In this document: in pieces, positions 34,250 through 45,234 of the stretch | Position numbering within the stretch: the stretch's first letter is position 1 | How the letters are laid out: the number at the start of each line of letters is the position of its first letter | Assembly: GCA_014155875.1 (NCBI GenBank) | Contig: JACEFZ010024497.1 | Coordinates: forward strand, 1,382,501 to 1,446,500 | DNA from: Cepaea nemoralis | Lineage: Eukaryota; Mollusca; Gastropoda; Stylommatophora; Helicidae | Direction of reading: 5' to 3' | Length of the DNA stretch: 64,000 bases | Notes under the pieces: generated by a model | Databases searched by the model: none | Seen by the model: the letters and a program-made list of their open reading frames with translations, nothing else | What the model was told of the DNA's origin: nothing | Made by a program: the position numbers and the translations under genes

Positions 34250-34915
34250 AAAAGCTTCTAGTTGTACTGTTAACATATTTATTTTTCCAATGTGTGTCTT
34301 ACACCAGAGCCTTTCCCTCTCTTCCGCCCAATTCACAGTTGAACGAGCGTCCATAGTTAATTAGTCATTGTTTTAGACCTTCGCATTTCTGATCTACGCA
34401 ATTCTTATAATCTTGCCCAGGTATAAACACACAGACATTACACGGCTCTTGGCCCAATACACTGTTTGTTTATTACACTTGTATAAACATACTTGGTATT
34501 TTGTAAGCAAATATAGAGTTGCTTGAGAGTATAAAGCCACGAAATGTGTGAAAATGCCCGCACGCGCGCCTGTGTGTTTTCGCTTGCCAGATGGAACATA
34601 TATTGGGTGGATCTGCCAAGAGAAAACTCAACAACATACTGAAAGGAGATACAATCATAAATCATGTTTGAAAACATTAACTAAAGCAATTAAGAGACGT
34701 TGATTGCGACGTGTGGGTAGTTTCTTACCACATCTACAACCGAAGCGAGACAATACTTCGAAATGAACATCTTGAAAGAATTAGACCTGAGAACAAAGGT
34801 AAGGCGTATGCGATCTTCAAATAGCAGCTAAAAGGTGTTTTCACATCATTCTAGACAAAGTGGTAAAGCAAAGTTAGTTTAAGGAGTTATTATCAAACGC
34901 CAGCAACATTTTTGG
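34250..34915. other. AT-rich intron, no recognisable feature
   Basis: No domain or repeat recognised. Confidence 0.4.
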
Positions 34916-34917
34916 GT

Positions 34918-35132
34918 ATTTTGCAGTTTCCAAGAAACACAAATAGCTTTGCAAATTGGATGTATGGTAGTATTAAAGAAATACAAATAAACTTAGTAAA
35001 ATTTGATGTTTTGTAGTTTCCAAGAAATATAAATCAATTTAGCAAAACTCAAAAACTGGATGTAAGATAGTTTGCAAGAAACAAAAGAGTTAACAAAACT
35101 AGATGCGTGGTAGTTTCCGAGAAACACAAATT
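34918..35132. repeat. Degenerate tandem repeat, about four copies
   Basis: agtttccaagaaacacaaat recurs about every 50-60 bases with heavy divergence. Confidence 0.65.
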
Positions 35133-35204
35133 CCAACAAGATGGTTCATTATTGCTGTCTCATGCCGTTGTTTGGTTTGATTTCGGTAAAGGATTAGTTT
35201 AATT

Positions 35205-35345
35205 GTACACGGACGTCAGGCCAACCTGAGAGCAAAGTTCCATGTTTCTTAAATCGCCACTTCAGAAGGCATTCAAACATAGACCCGCTGGTCCACGTGT
35301 CACACGGCTAGTCACTGGGCCACTGCGGCTCGGCCTCACAAATCA
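35205..35345 (-). mobile_element. tRNA-derived SINE, family B
   Basis: The - strand reads gagccgcagtggcccagtga, then the arm with ggtctatgtttgaatgcc, and ends near tctcaggttggcctgac. Confidence 0.65.
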
Positions 35346-35394
35346 GATTTCTGCGTCTTCGTGGCGGTCTCAGGACAACATGCGACAGCGTGTG

Positions 35395-35880
35395 GTACAA
35401 TCCTGATGCAGTTTGTATTCTCCACACAGTGGCGTGTTGGGACCCCCACACAATCCTGATGCAGTTTGTATTCTCCACACAGTGGCGTGTTGGGACCCCC
35501 ACACAATCCTGATGCAGTTTGTATTCTCCACACAGTGGCGTGTTGGGACCCCCACACAATCCTGATGCAGTTTGTATTCTCCACACAGTGGCGTGTTGGG
35601 ACCCCCACACAATCCTGATGCAGTTTGTATTCTCCACACAGTGGTGTGTTGGGACCCCCACACAATCCTGATGCAGTTTGTATTCTCCACACAGTGGCGT
35701 GTTGGGACCTCCACACAATCCTGATGCAGTTTGTATTCTCCACACAGTGGCGTGTTGGGACCCCCACACAATCCTGATGCAGTTTGTATTCTCCACACAG
35801 TGGCGTGTTGGGACCCCCACACAATCCTGATGCAGTTTGTATTCTCCACACAGTGGCGTGTTGGGACCCCCACACAATGT
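35395..35880. repeat. 53-bp tandem repeat, nine copies
   Basis: The unit is ccacacaatcctgatgcagt followed by ttgtattctccacacagtggcgtgttgggaccc. Copies are almost identical. Because 53 is not a multiple of 3, each frame reads the same 53-residue cycle, which explains three long overlapping - strand ORFs of 167-189 codons. Confidence 0.96.
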
Positions 35881-35887
35881 TGTTTTG

Positions 35888-36170
35888 AGACTCTACTCTA
35901 CTCTACTCTACTCTACTCTACTCTACTCTACTCTACTGTATATTAACTGTACAATACAATACAATACAATACAACACAACACAACACAATACAATACAAC
36001 ACAACACAAAACACTACAATACGATAGTTAGTTCGTTCGTTCGTTCGTTCATTCGTTCGATCATTCGTTAGTTAGTTAGTTAGGTAGTTAGTTAGTTAGT
36101 TAGTTGGTTGGTTGGATGGTTGGTTGGTTGGTTGGTTGGTTGGTTTGCTGGTTGGTTAGTTAGTTAGTCG
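35888..36170. repeat. Chain of short tandem repeats
   Basis: (CTCTA)n, then (CAATA)n/(CAACA)n, (GTTC)n, (GTTA)n and (GGTT)n follow each other without gaps. Confidence 0.93.
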
Positions 36171-36179
36171 CGGTTCCAA

Positions 36180-36600
36180 CTTCACGGCAACGGGTCGTCT
36201 CCATTATGCTCCGTTCCTGTGCCAGTGAATATCTCACAAAATGCTCCTCACTGCCCCATGTGAAAAGTGGAACAGACAGGAGTCTCGGCAAGCCAACAGT
36301 CCGCACAGGTACACTGTGCATAATGCCACCGCCAGAATGCCAACTCAACAGTCCCCCAAGAAAAATACAGTTCATCAACGATGGAATCGGCAGTCACCAG
36401 AAAGACTTCTGTGTCCCGGGTTTTATCCCATATGGCTCGGTCTCTTTCCGCAGGGCTACCCTCCGAAAACGCCGCACAAAGCGCGAACTCCGTAGCTCCA
36501 GCGACGACTCCCAGGAGTCTCCTGAAATGCACTCGTTAACCGAAAAGGCAATCCAGTCAATTCAGCAACAGCCAGCCGCCATCGTTCCGAACATGTAGTT
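36180..36600 (+). repeat. Repeat family E, longest copy, with 130-codon ORF
   Basis: The ORF at 36206-36598 includes FCVPGFIPYGSVSFRRATL, then KRELRSSSDDSQESPEMHS. The GFIPYGSVSF-RSSNDD core recurs, diverged, at 49165-49395 (reversed), 5860 and 18650. I recognise no domain. It could be part of a transposon protein or a coincidental frame conserved because the copies are young. Confidence 0.6.
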
Positions 36601-36609
36601 CACGCTACA

Positions 36610-37790
36610 ACCAACCGCGGATAGATGTAAACGCATTCCACATGAATTTCACAGCTCACAATGTCGCCCCACGCACTCACTCAGTAGCAGGGCGACGGAA
36701 CCATATACACTACCAGTCCAACATGAGGAAAATGCGAATGCAATCCGTAGCCACAGGCGTAAACACTCCAGAGGCCTTAACGGTTCGAATGTCTATCCGC
36801 CATATTGGGGACCGGACAATACAATACAATACAAATGAAAGAAGGTTTCAGCTCGCAGATCTACATCTAAAGTTGAAAGACTAGAATCGCTAGATATCGT
36901 CTATGTTTGTATCGCCTAATCTGCAACCTTACGCTTCAGATGCCAGCGACAAGATGAGCAGGAATCTTGTCGTGACGCAGCTCATTTGCTTATGGAAATA
37001 TGAAATATTCGTTTCCGTTTCTTTTCTACTTGTGTACATCATTTCCTCCAAGTTAACGAAATCCCGACGAATGGCTGGAGATTTCATTTAAACGCATATA
37101 TAGGTTCTAGCAACCGCCACAAACAGACCATTTCCTGTCAATGGTGATTCACTTGTGAAATAGGTAGTTTAAGTAGGCAGGGAGTTCAAAAAAATCGGAT
37201 GTCAAAAGAAAACACGACACTTTATTACCGGTTCATTTGACATTTGACATAGCATATTGTAAAATTTCATAAACAAACAAACAGCACTTGAAGCTACACC
37301 ATAGAATAAACCCGTACTGAATAAACACTAGTGTTTTTAATTTCGAATTAGCTTCTGGCAAATACGTTGCAAGGTCAATTGAGAATCCGGTGTATTTTCA
37401 GTTTTGTTTCCAGATTTGTTCCTGCCTTCAGGATTTGAACACTGCCTATACCAGTGTTGCCCGTGGTGTGTACCCATAGATTCAAAAGCTATTCACACCA
37501 CGGTATCCCCACAAGTCTTTCCTTCAAAGCTTCATTCTACTTTGTATTCTTTCCGTCAGACAACCGCTTGAAAGACTGAACACATTTCATTTTCATATTT
37601 AATATTCTCTCTTGTTTGAAACGTTCTTACGGGTCACGTGAGGGGCGAAGCTATAATCAGTTTTATGAATGAAAAGTCGATCGCTACTCAAAACTGATTC
37701 AGGTTTTTTTTTTAAGGGTCAAGGTTATCACATAATATTCATTTCATTGGAGGTTTTGAAAGTCTAACGATTTTACAATTTAATTTTGTT
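36610..37790. other. No recognisable feature
   Basis: Intron sequence. Short ORFs without recognisable domains. Confidence 0.45.
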
Positions 37791-37807
37791 GATGTGTCCA
37801 CATGCCT

Positions 37808-37808
37808 T

Positions 37809-37871
<63 letters not shown>

Positions 37872-38154
37872 GTCTGTCTGTCTGTCTGTCTGTCTGTATG
37901 TCTGTCTGTCTGTCTGTCTGTCTACCCGCCCGCCCACCCACCTATCTATCTATCTACCTACCTACCCACCCACCTATCTATCTACCTACCTACCTACCCA
38001 CCCATCCACCCACCTATCTATCTATCTATCTATCTATCTGTCTATCTATCTATCTATCTATCTATATATCTATCTATCTATCTATCTATCTGCCTGCTTG
38101 CCTACCCACCCACCTATCTATCTACCTACCTACCCACCCACCCACCTACCCACA

Positions 38155-38235
<81 letters not shown>

Positions 38236-38418
38236 GTCTGTCTGTCTGTCTGTCTGTCTACCCTCCCGCCCGCCCACCCACCTATCTATCTATCTACCTA
38301 CCCACCCACCCACCTATCTATCTACCTACCTACCCATCCACCCACCTATCTATCTATCTGCCTGCTTGCCTACCCACCCATCTATCTACCTACCTACCCA
38401 CCCACCCACCTACCCACA

Positions 38419-38487
<69 letters not shown>

Positions 38488-38554
38488 GTCTGTCTGCTTG
38501 CCTACCCACGCACCTATCTATCAACCTACCTACCCACCCACCCACCTACCCACA

Positions 38555-38623
<69 letters not shown>

Positions 38624-38668
38624 GCCTGCCTGCCTGATTGCCTGCCTGCCTGCCTGCCTGCCTGCCCG
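37808..38668. repeat. 860-bp TCTA / TCTG / CCTACC compound microsatellite
   Basis: Blocks of (CTAT)n, (CTGT)n and (CCAC/CTAC)n alternate. A block of about 270 bases including acccacctacccacatatct recurs three times, so this is also a higher-order repeat. Three long Tyr-Leu-Ser-Ile ORFs are artefacts. Confidence 0.95.
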
Positions 38669-38932
38669 TCCCATCATTAGAAGTTTTTAAAAAAACACAT
38701 TTTAGGATATTTAATTCCTATACTGCTGTACGCCTGTACATTGATGACTGGCGTGTGCATTCACGCTTCTCCACATCTTGCGGTCTCCGACAGAATGTTT
38801 CTGTTATGTGCTAACACCTTTCCACCCTCGGCAAAAGGCTGCCAAGAATCTTCTCTCTTTGCCTTCATCTATCTCTCTTTCCACAAAACCGTTTGTTTGT
38901 CAAAACATGTTTCAATTTAGCTTTTCTCGACA

Positions 38933-39158
38933 GTATGTCCTTTACAGGACGTCGCTGTCACCGCCAGCATTTTTTTTGGCTATTTGTGATCTCTTGGCAA
39001 GTGTTTTATCATTGCTTTCTGAACGACCGCGCTCATACCATCGCATGAAAACTAGCGCTAGGCGGCCTGCTTCCAAATCGAGCGCAGCTGTGTTTCGAAC
39101 ACAATGTGCGGGATTGCGAGTTGCGTTCGATACCCCATCGCCTCAGAAATGTAGTAAA
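38933..39158 (-). mobile_element. SINE, family A, near full length
   Basis: agtatgtcctttacaggacg at one end, tttgaacaca... via gtgtttcgaacacaatgtg and the tRNA-like gataccccatcgcctca at the head end. Confidence 0.8.
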
Positions 39159-39431
39159 ACTATAGCGACTGCCTCATTTTGATGTTAATAAGTTGCCGTT
39201 TTATCTTAGCCTTTTTCAAAACGTGTAGATTTTACCTGTCCGAGGAGTCTTCAGCTTTCTTCTGTAGAACCACATCCCCGAGGCCTGGATGGATGTTTAT
39301 TTGTTGGTTTTATTTACTGTTGTTGAAATCGTTTATTAACGGTACAGGATTGACAGTCATAAGTTACAGAGGGGGGATTAGGGAGAGAGGAGCGAGAACA
39401 GGTGGAGAGAAAGAGGGGCGAGACAGATAAG

Positions 39432-39463
39432 AGGTCGACAGAGAGAGAGAGAGAGACAGACAT

Positions 39464-39496
<33 letters not shown>

Positions 39497-39605
39497 GAAC
39501 AAGAGAGCGAGAGACAGAGAGATAGAGAAAGAGAGGGGAGACAGGGGAGAGACATGGAAACAAAAGTTGAGAGATAGACAAACAGAAGTCGAGAGAGAAT
39601 GAATA
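39432..39605. repeat. (GA)n / (GACA)n purine-rich tract
   Basis: Runs of gagaga and cagacagacagacaga mixed with less regular purine sequence. Confidence 0.93.
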
Positions 39606-39921
39606 CCCGCCGGTCTTACAGAGTGACACCGAAAACGATGAGTAATGGAACTTAAAAAGAACACAGCGGGCAGTAGCTAGTAAAGGAACAGGAACACTTT
39701 CGCGTCTCTGCACGGCACACAATGATGATGATACATCATTCGGTCGGTCTGGGTTATGATAGACAACGCCTATTATCATTTCAGATTAAGCCTTTTTGTG
39801 TGTTTATTCGTCGTGCCTTTAATGCAATTATCACTCTCATTTCATGCTTCCCACATTCTTCATGGGGGTTTACAGTATCATACTGTTTGCTGATCACGTG
39901 GTTTATACAAGTTTGCTATAG

Positions 39922-40070
39922 GATGTGTTTTTAATAACTGTGCAGTGTTTGTAAATATTGCCGGTTCAAGTTTTGTATTCACCCTCTGTTAAGTTCATGC
40001 ATCATAATAAATACAAAACTTGGACCGGCAATATTTTCAAACACCGCACAATCATTAAAAATACATACAC
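39922..40070. repeat. Foldback: 53-60 bp inverted repeat with 30-base loop
   Basis: The left arm (39922-39980) reads through aaatattgccggttcaag to ttttgtatt. The right arm (40010-40070) is its reverse complement through cttggaccggcaatatttt, with about five mismatches over 53 bases. Read on the - strand, some mismatches become G-U pairs. No transposase-like TIR or target duplication is obvious. Confidence 0.9.
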
Positions 40071-40202
40071 CCTGTAATTCAGGTTGTGTTCATGAATGTT
40101 TCGTTCCAGCAGAGAAGTATAGGAGGCCGGCCTGATGTCTACCACATGGCCCGCTCATTGAGGGCCGATTCATCCATACAAATGTGGACTTGGAACAATT
40201 TG

Positions 40203-40320
40203 CATCTGAGCCGAGGTAGCGTTGTGGCTTAAGGTTCATCTGCCAACCCGATTGTTATTGGTTTGAATCCGCATCGGAGAGGATTTTATTTTATAGATTA
40301 TGTGCCAAACAGAAAGTAGG
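40203..40320 (+). mobile_element. tRNA-like SINE
   Basis: The box-A-like gttgtggcttaaggttc and the box-B-like ggtttgaatccgc are at SINE spacing and followed by a T-rich stretch. Not an intact tRNA gene. Confidence 0.55.
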
Positions 40321-41345
40321 TTTGGACCACACAAAAATGAAAGACGGAAAATGAGAAGTAGGGGTGTGTCACAGTTATGGCTTACAAGTTGTTAATGTGG
40401 TAACAGACATGTTGTATTATAATGCAGTTACATTTCGGTGATAAATAAGTGCATGGCAGATAAAGGGAATCGTATAAGACAATTTATCACCCCGAAGCAC
40501 TCAATCAGTTACAACTGACCTGGGCTCATAGATCTACCAGCTAGTGTCTTGGAAAGGACAGGCAGCTGACTACATGACCCACCGAATTGTGATTGGCTAA
40601 TAAAATATGGCTCATATTAGCAAGTCAGCGTAAAATTTGAGGGTGCTCGATGTAAAGCATGGTCTACCCTTGTGGCTGTCTCTAGAGCGTATTTCGGGAA
40701 AGTGGGATGAAGGAATCACCAAAACATGAGAAGTAGACTATAAGCTTTACTAGAACACGATTATAAGTAAGACAATGGACGTTGCGACTAAAGCCTTAGT
40801 CAGCACAGGGAAAAACAAAACCGACACAACTACACGAAAAAACACTACATGAAAATATCAATATAAAAGTTATTAATCTGTGATGTGGGCTGGACACACG
40901 TCAGAAGAGTGGCCATTCTTGGTCTGGGATCTGGTGGGGCACGTATCGTGGGCGGATATGAGAAAGACATTGAAGAAACCACTAACGATAGCAAATGATT
41001 AGGGGAGGGAGGGTTGGGAGGGGCAGCTTCCCACTAAAGAGTTGGTGAACCGTGCTCCATCGATGAAATAAATGACATACGAGAAATAAGTATTATCAAA
41101 ATATGCTAATTACTTCTCGCTATGCCCATAGGTACTTGAATCTCCTCTTGGGAATTTCTAAGAACGTGTGACGGTGAATCACCCCTGTTCGGTCTTGGTT
41201 CACCAATTTTCTTGTGTCCTTTACAAGGTCTGGCAACACCTTCTTCTTTTGCTCTTTATATCCCCTTGGAACACAGGTCCTCAACCAACACAAGCCAAGC
41301 CGTCATATCCGTATTTACCTCCTCAGCTCCCGCCATATCCTCCCC
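40321..41345. other. No recognisable feature
   Basis: Intron sequence. Confidence 0.4.
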
Positions 41346-41349
41346 TATA

Positions 41350-41470
41350 AAGTTCATCTATATCTTTAATTCCTTTCTGGGCGCCATTTTTAGGTTTCTC
41401 ACTATTTCGTTCTCATTGTGGGTTCCAGGCAAGGGAGTGTTTAGTTATACTATGCTCAGGTTTTCTGTGT
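41350..41470 (+). repeat. Repeat family C
   Basis: It carries ttaggtttctcactatttcg and ggcaagggagtgtttagtta then tactatgctcagg. Related copies lie at 42033 and 47565, and the tandem array 42095-42415 is built from its second half. Confidence 0.6.
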
Positions 41471-41564
41471 GTGCCCTTTCCAGCGTCAGCGTATTTTCCT
41501 CACTTCTTGATTCCTTGGCATTTGTTTGTTTCTCCCCCTCGCAACTCCCCGCTTGATACCGATG

Positions 41565-41765
41565 CCTCTCAACCCAAGCAAGTCCGATGTAGAAGCATTA
41601 ATCCACACTTACTTCAGTGCTCCAAGGACAGACCAGGCGCGCACATAATAAGACTGCAACTGGTATCATTAATATTAGGACTCTTCTTTGGTTGTTGAAT
41701 GTGGGGACGGGGTGCTTATGGGAATATCCCGAATGCTGTGCTTTCGAGGCTGACTCTTCTTGCCT
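41565..41765 (+). mobile_element. LINE C-terminal fragment, family D
   Basis: The + strand reads RRAHNKTATGIINIRTLLWLL, then GCLWEYPEC. This matches the end of the family D copy at 50280-50531 (reversed; GTISVGTLRWLLRM, LWECPD). Confidence 0.7.
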
Positions 41766-41799
41766 TCTTTTGCTTTTTAACCTTTTTTTTTTTTTTGGG

Positions 41800-42024
41800 T
41801 TGCGTATCCCTTATGGGACGTTGCAGTCAACACCAGCATTTTTCAGCTGCTGTAGGCAAGTGTTACGTTCAGTAGTTTCCCATTGCTTTCTGAACTGCTC
41901 CCATACCAGCACGTTATAACAACACGGCACGGTCTGCTGCACACATCGGTCGCAGCTGAGCTTCGAACACCTGGTACCCGGCTCACGAACCACATTTGCA
42001 AGCCTTTAGCCACGGAGCCGGCTG
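41800..42024 (-). mobile_element. SINE, family A
   Basis: gttgcgtatcccttatggga at the start, then tagtttcccattgctttctg, and the head with ttagccacggagccggc. Confidence 0.78.
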
Positions 42025-42094
42025 CCGCCCATTATTATTCATCTCTGTATGTAATTCCCTGCTCCGTGTGTTTCAGGTCTCCTGTTATTTCGCT

Positions 42095-42415
42095 TTCCTT
42101 GTGGGATTCAAACAAGAGAGTGACTAGTTATACTATGTTCAGGTTGTCCTGTCTCTGGCCTTGCGGGATCCAGACAAGAGAGTGACTAGTTAGTTATACT
42201 ATGTTCAAGTTGTCCTGTCTCTGGCCTTGCGGGATCCAGACAAGGGAGTGACTAATTATACTATGCTCAGGTTGTCCTGTCTCTGTCCTTGTGGGATCCA
42301 GACAAGGGAGTGACTAGTTATACTATGCTAAGGGTTCCTGTCTCTGTCCTTGTGGGATCCAGACAAGAGAGTGACTAGTTATACTATGCTAAGGGTTCCT
42401 GTCTCTGTCCTATCC
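42095..42415 (+). repeat. Tandem repeat of about 62 bp, five copies
   Basis: The unit is gggatccagacaagagagtg followed by actagttatactatgctcaggttgtcctgtctctg. It is made from the second half of repeat family C, which occurs singly at 41415-41470. Confidence 0.9.
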
Positions 42416-42474
42416 TGCGCAAACGCCTTTTTCCTTGCCCCTTGATTTGTTGAATTTTTTTGGTTCTCAGTATT

Positions 42475-42747
42475 TCTTCTTCTTCTTCTTCTTCTTCTTC
42501 TTCTTCTTCTTCTTCTTCTTCTTCTTCTTCTTCTTCTTCTTCTTCTTCTTCTTCTTCTTCTTCTTCTTCTTCTTCTTCTTCTTTTTCTTCTTCTTCTTCT
42601 TCTTCTTCTTCTTCTTCTTCTTCTTCTTCTTCTTCTTCTTCTTCTTCTTCTTCTTCTTCTTCTTCTTCTTCTTCTTCTTCTTCTTCTTCTTCTTCTTCTT
42701 CTTCTTCCTCCTCCACCTCCTCCTCCTCCTCCTCTTCTTCTTCTTCT

Positions 42748-42779
<32 letters not shown>

Positions 42780-42876
42780 CTCTTCTTCCTCCTCCTCCTC
42801 CTCCTCTTCTTCTTCTTCTTCTTCTTCTTCTTCTTCTTCTTCTTCTTCTTCTTCTTCTTCTTCTTCTTCTTCTTCT

Positions 42877-42908
<32 letters not shown>

Positions 42909-43250
42909 CTCCTCCTCCTCCTCTTCTTCTTCTTCTTCTTCTTCTTCTTCTTCTTCTTCTTCTTCTTCTTCTTCTTCTTCTTCTTCTTCTTCTTCTTCTT
43001 CTTCATCTTCATCTTCTTCTTCTTCTTCTTCTTCTTCTTCTTCTTCTTCTTCTTCTTCTTCTTCTTCTTCTTCTTCTTCTTCTTCTTCTTCTTCTTCTTC
43101 TTCTTCTTCTTCTTCTTCTTCGTCGTCGTCGTCTTCGTCTTTAGGCCGACACATCCGATTTCTGCGATTTCCTCTTCTTCTTTAGGACGACACATCCGAT
43201 TTCTGCGGGCATCTCTTGACCGAGTTAACCTTCTCGGGTCCATAATGAGT
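42475..43250 (-). repeat. 660-bp (CTT)n array ending in a family G unit
   Basis: Some 220 CTT triplets with CTC and CAT interruptions run from 42475 to about 43140. Beyond them lies the reversed family G sequence (taggccgacacatccgattt), its first part duplicated, ending ttaaccttctcgggtcc. On the - strand this is a family G unit whose (GAA)n tail has expanded. Poly-Phe, poly-Ser, poly-Glu and poly-Lys ORFs here are artefacts. Confidence 0.95.
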
Positions 43251-43254
43251 TCTA

Positions 43255-43895
43255 CACTGGTGATTCTGTCATACCATTCGACTCAACTCAGCTCAACTAC
43301 AAGTATCTTGTCTTTTTGATAACCGCAATGGTCTTTCCGCCATTCCTGGATTACATGTCCTTGAACCTAAGTTAACTGTCAGATTTGCCCGAGATCTACA
43401 CTCAAGGGTATACTCTACTCAAAAAAATCTTCACAATCAATCACAAGTCGACCATGTAAAGTCGCATCGAATCAGCCTAGAACCTTGGAGCTGCCTATAG
43501 TCACACTAGGTATGCTTTGCATTCCATTGCAAACCAGCGGTCGTAAGCAGACCTCAGTTTCGTGCTCCACTTGACACAGCCAACAGATCTTCTGCAGCGT
43601 CGCGCCTCAATTCTGACGGCCTCACGGCTCAGTTCCCTTCATTAGTTCTGTGTTATAAGCCAGTCTCTCGCTATGCGGCGTCAGACGCTGCCAATCTGGC
43701 GCTAATCCTGCCCAATGTCGGGATTAGCGATCCCGTCGAATGCTGAAGTCACAGACCTGTCACACGGAGAATATGCATCTGTCAGATGTCCCGTTGAGAT
43801 GCTATTACTCTTCAGAAATGTGCACTCGAAGGATATAGCTTTGTTTGAAGCGAAATGTACATTCACGCTCTTTACATACACACACGCGCGCGAGC
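43255..43895. other. No recognisable feature apart from a short CAACT-type run
   Basis: tcgactcaactcagctcaac at about 43278 resembles the family D tail. Nothing else is recognised. Confidence 0.4.
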
Positions 43896-43904
43896 ACACA
43901 CACA

Positions 43905-43907
<3 letters not shown>

Positions 43908-43970
<63 letters not shown>
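43908..43970. repeat. (TA)n microsatellite
   Basis: Thirty or so TA units. Confidence 0.97.
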
Positions 43971-43975
<5 letters not shown>

Positions 43976-44212
43976 GTCTCCCTGGCCTAGGTGTTAATAG
44001 ACTTTCTCGTTAATCCCGTTTATCCATGTGGGATAGCGCAGCGCGTGAGAACTGGAAGCGGTTCTCGCCGTGTTGGTAACTTAGGGATAAGTGAGCTGGC
44101 CGCTCAGGACAGAAAGCAATGGCATACTACTGAGCGTAATCTTACCAAGAAATCAACGACAGCGGTAAAATGCTGGTGTTGACAGCGATGTCCCGTAAAG
44201 GATATGCGGGGA
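43976..44212 (+). mobile_element. SINE, family A (second subtype)
   Basis: The tRNA-like 5' part (ggcctaggtgttaatagac, then gttctcgccgtgttgg) is followed by the core gaaagcaatggcatactact and gtaaaggatatgcggg. It sits between TA-rich microsatellites. Confidence 0.78.
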
Positions 44213-44228
44213 AATATATATATATATA

Positions 44229-45055
<827 letters not shown>

Positions 45056-45234
45056 AACAAAAAAAAGTAACTTAAGAATGTCCTTCCACACACCATCCAT
45101 TATTTTTAATGAAAACTGTTTTTAATCACCTACATGACTGTAGATAACTTCCACAGACACACTAGACAATCACTATAGAAAACACATGAAAAAAACTCAG
45201 ATGACTATCCTTATTAGGTTAAGAGCATTGGCCT

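Noticed and set aside
37786..38690. Three overlapping ORFs of 283-298 codons
   Set aside because: All are TCTA/TCTG microsatellite translations.
42384..43319. Poly-Glu, poly-Lys, poly-Ser and poly-Phe ORFs up to 294 codons
   Set aside because: (CTT)n microsatellite translations.
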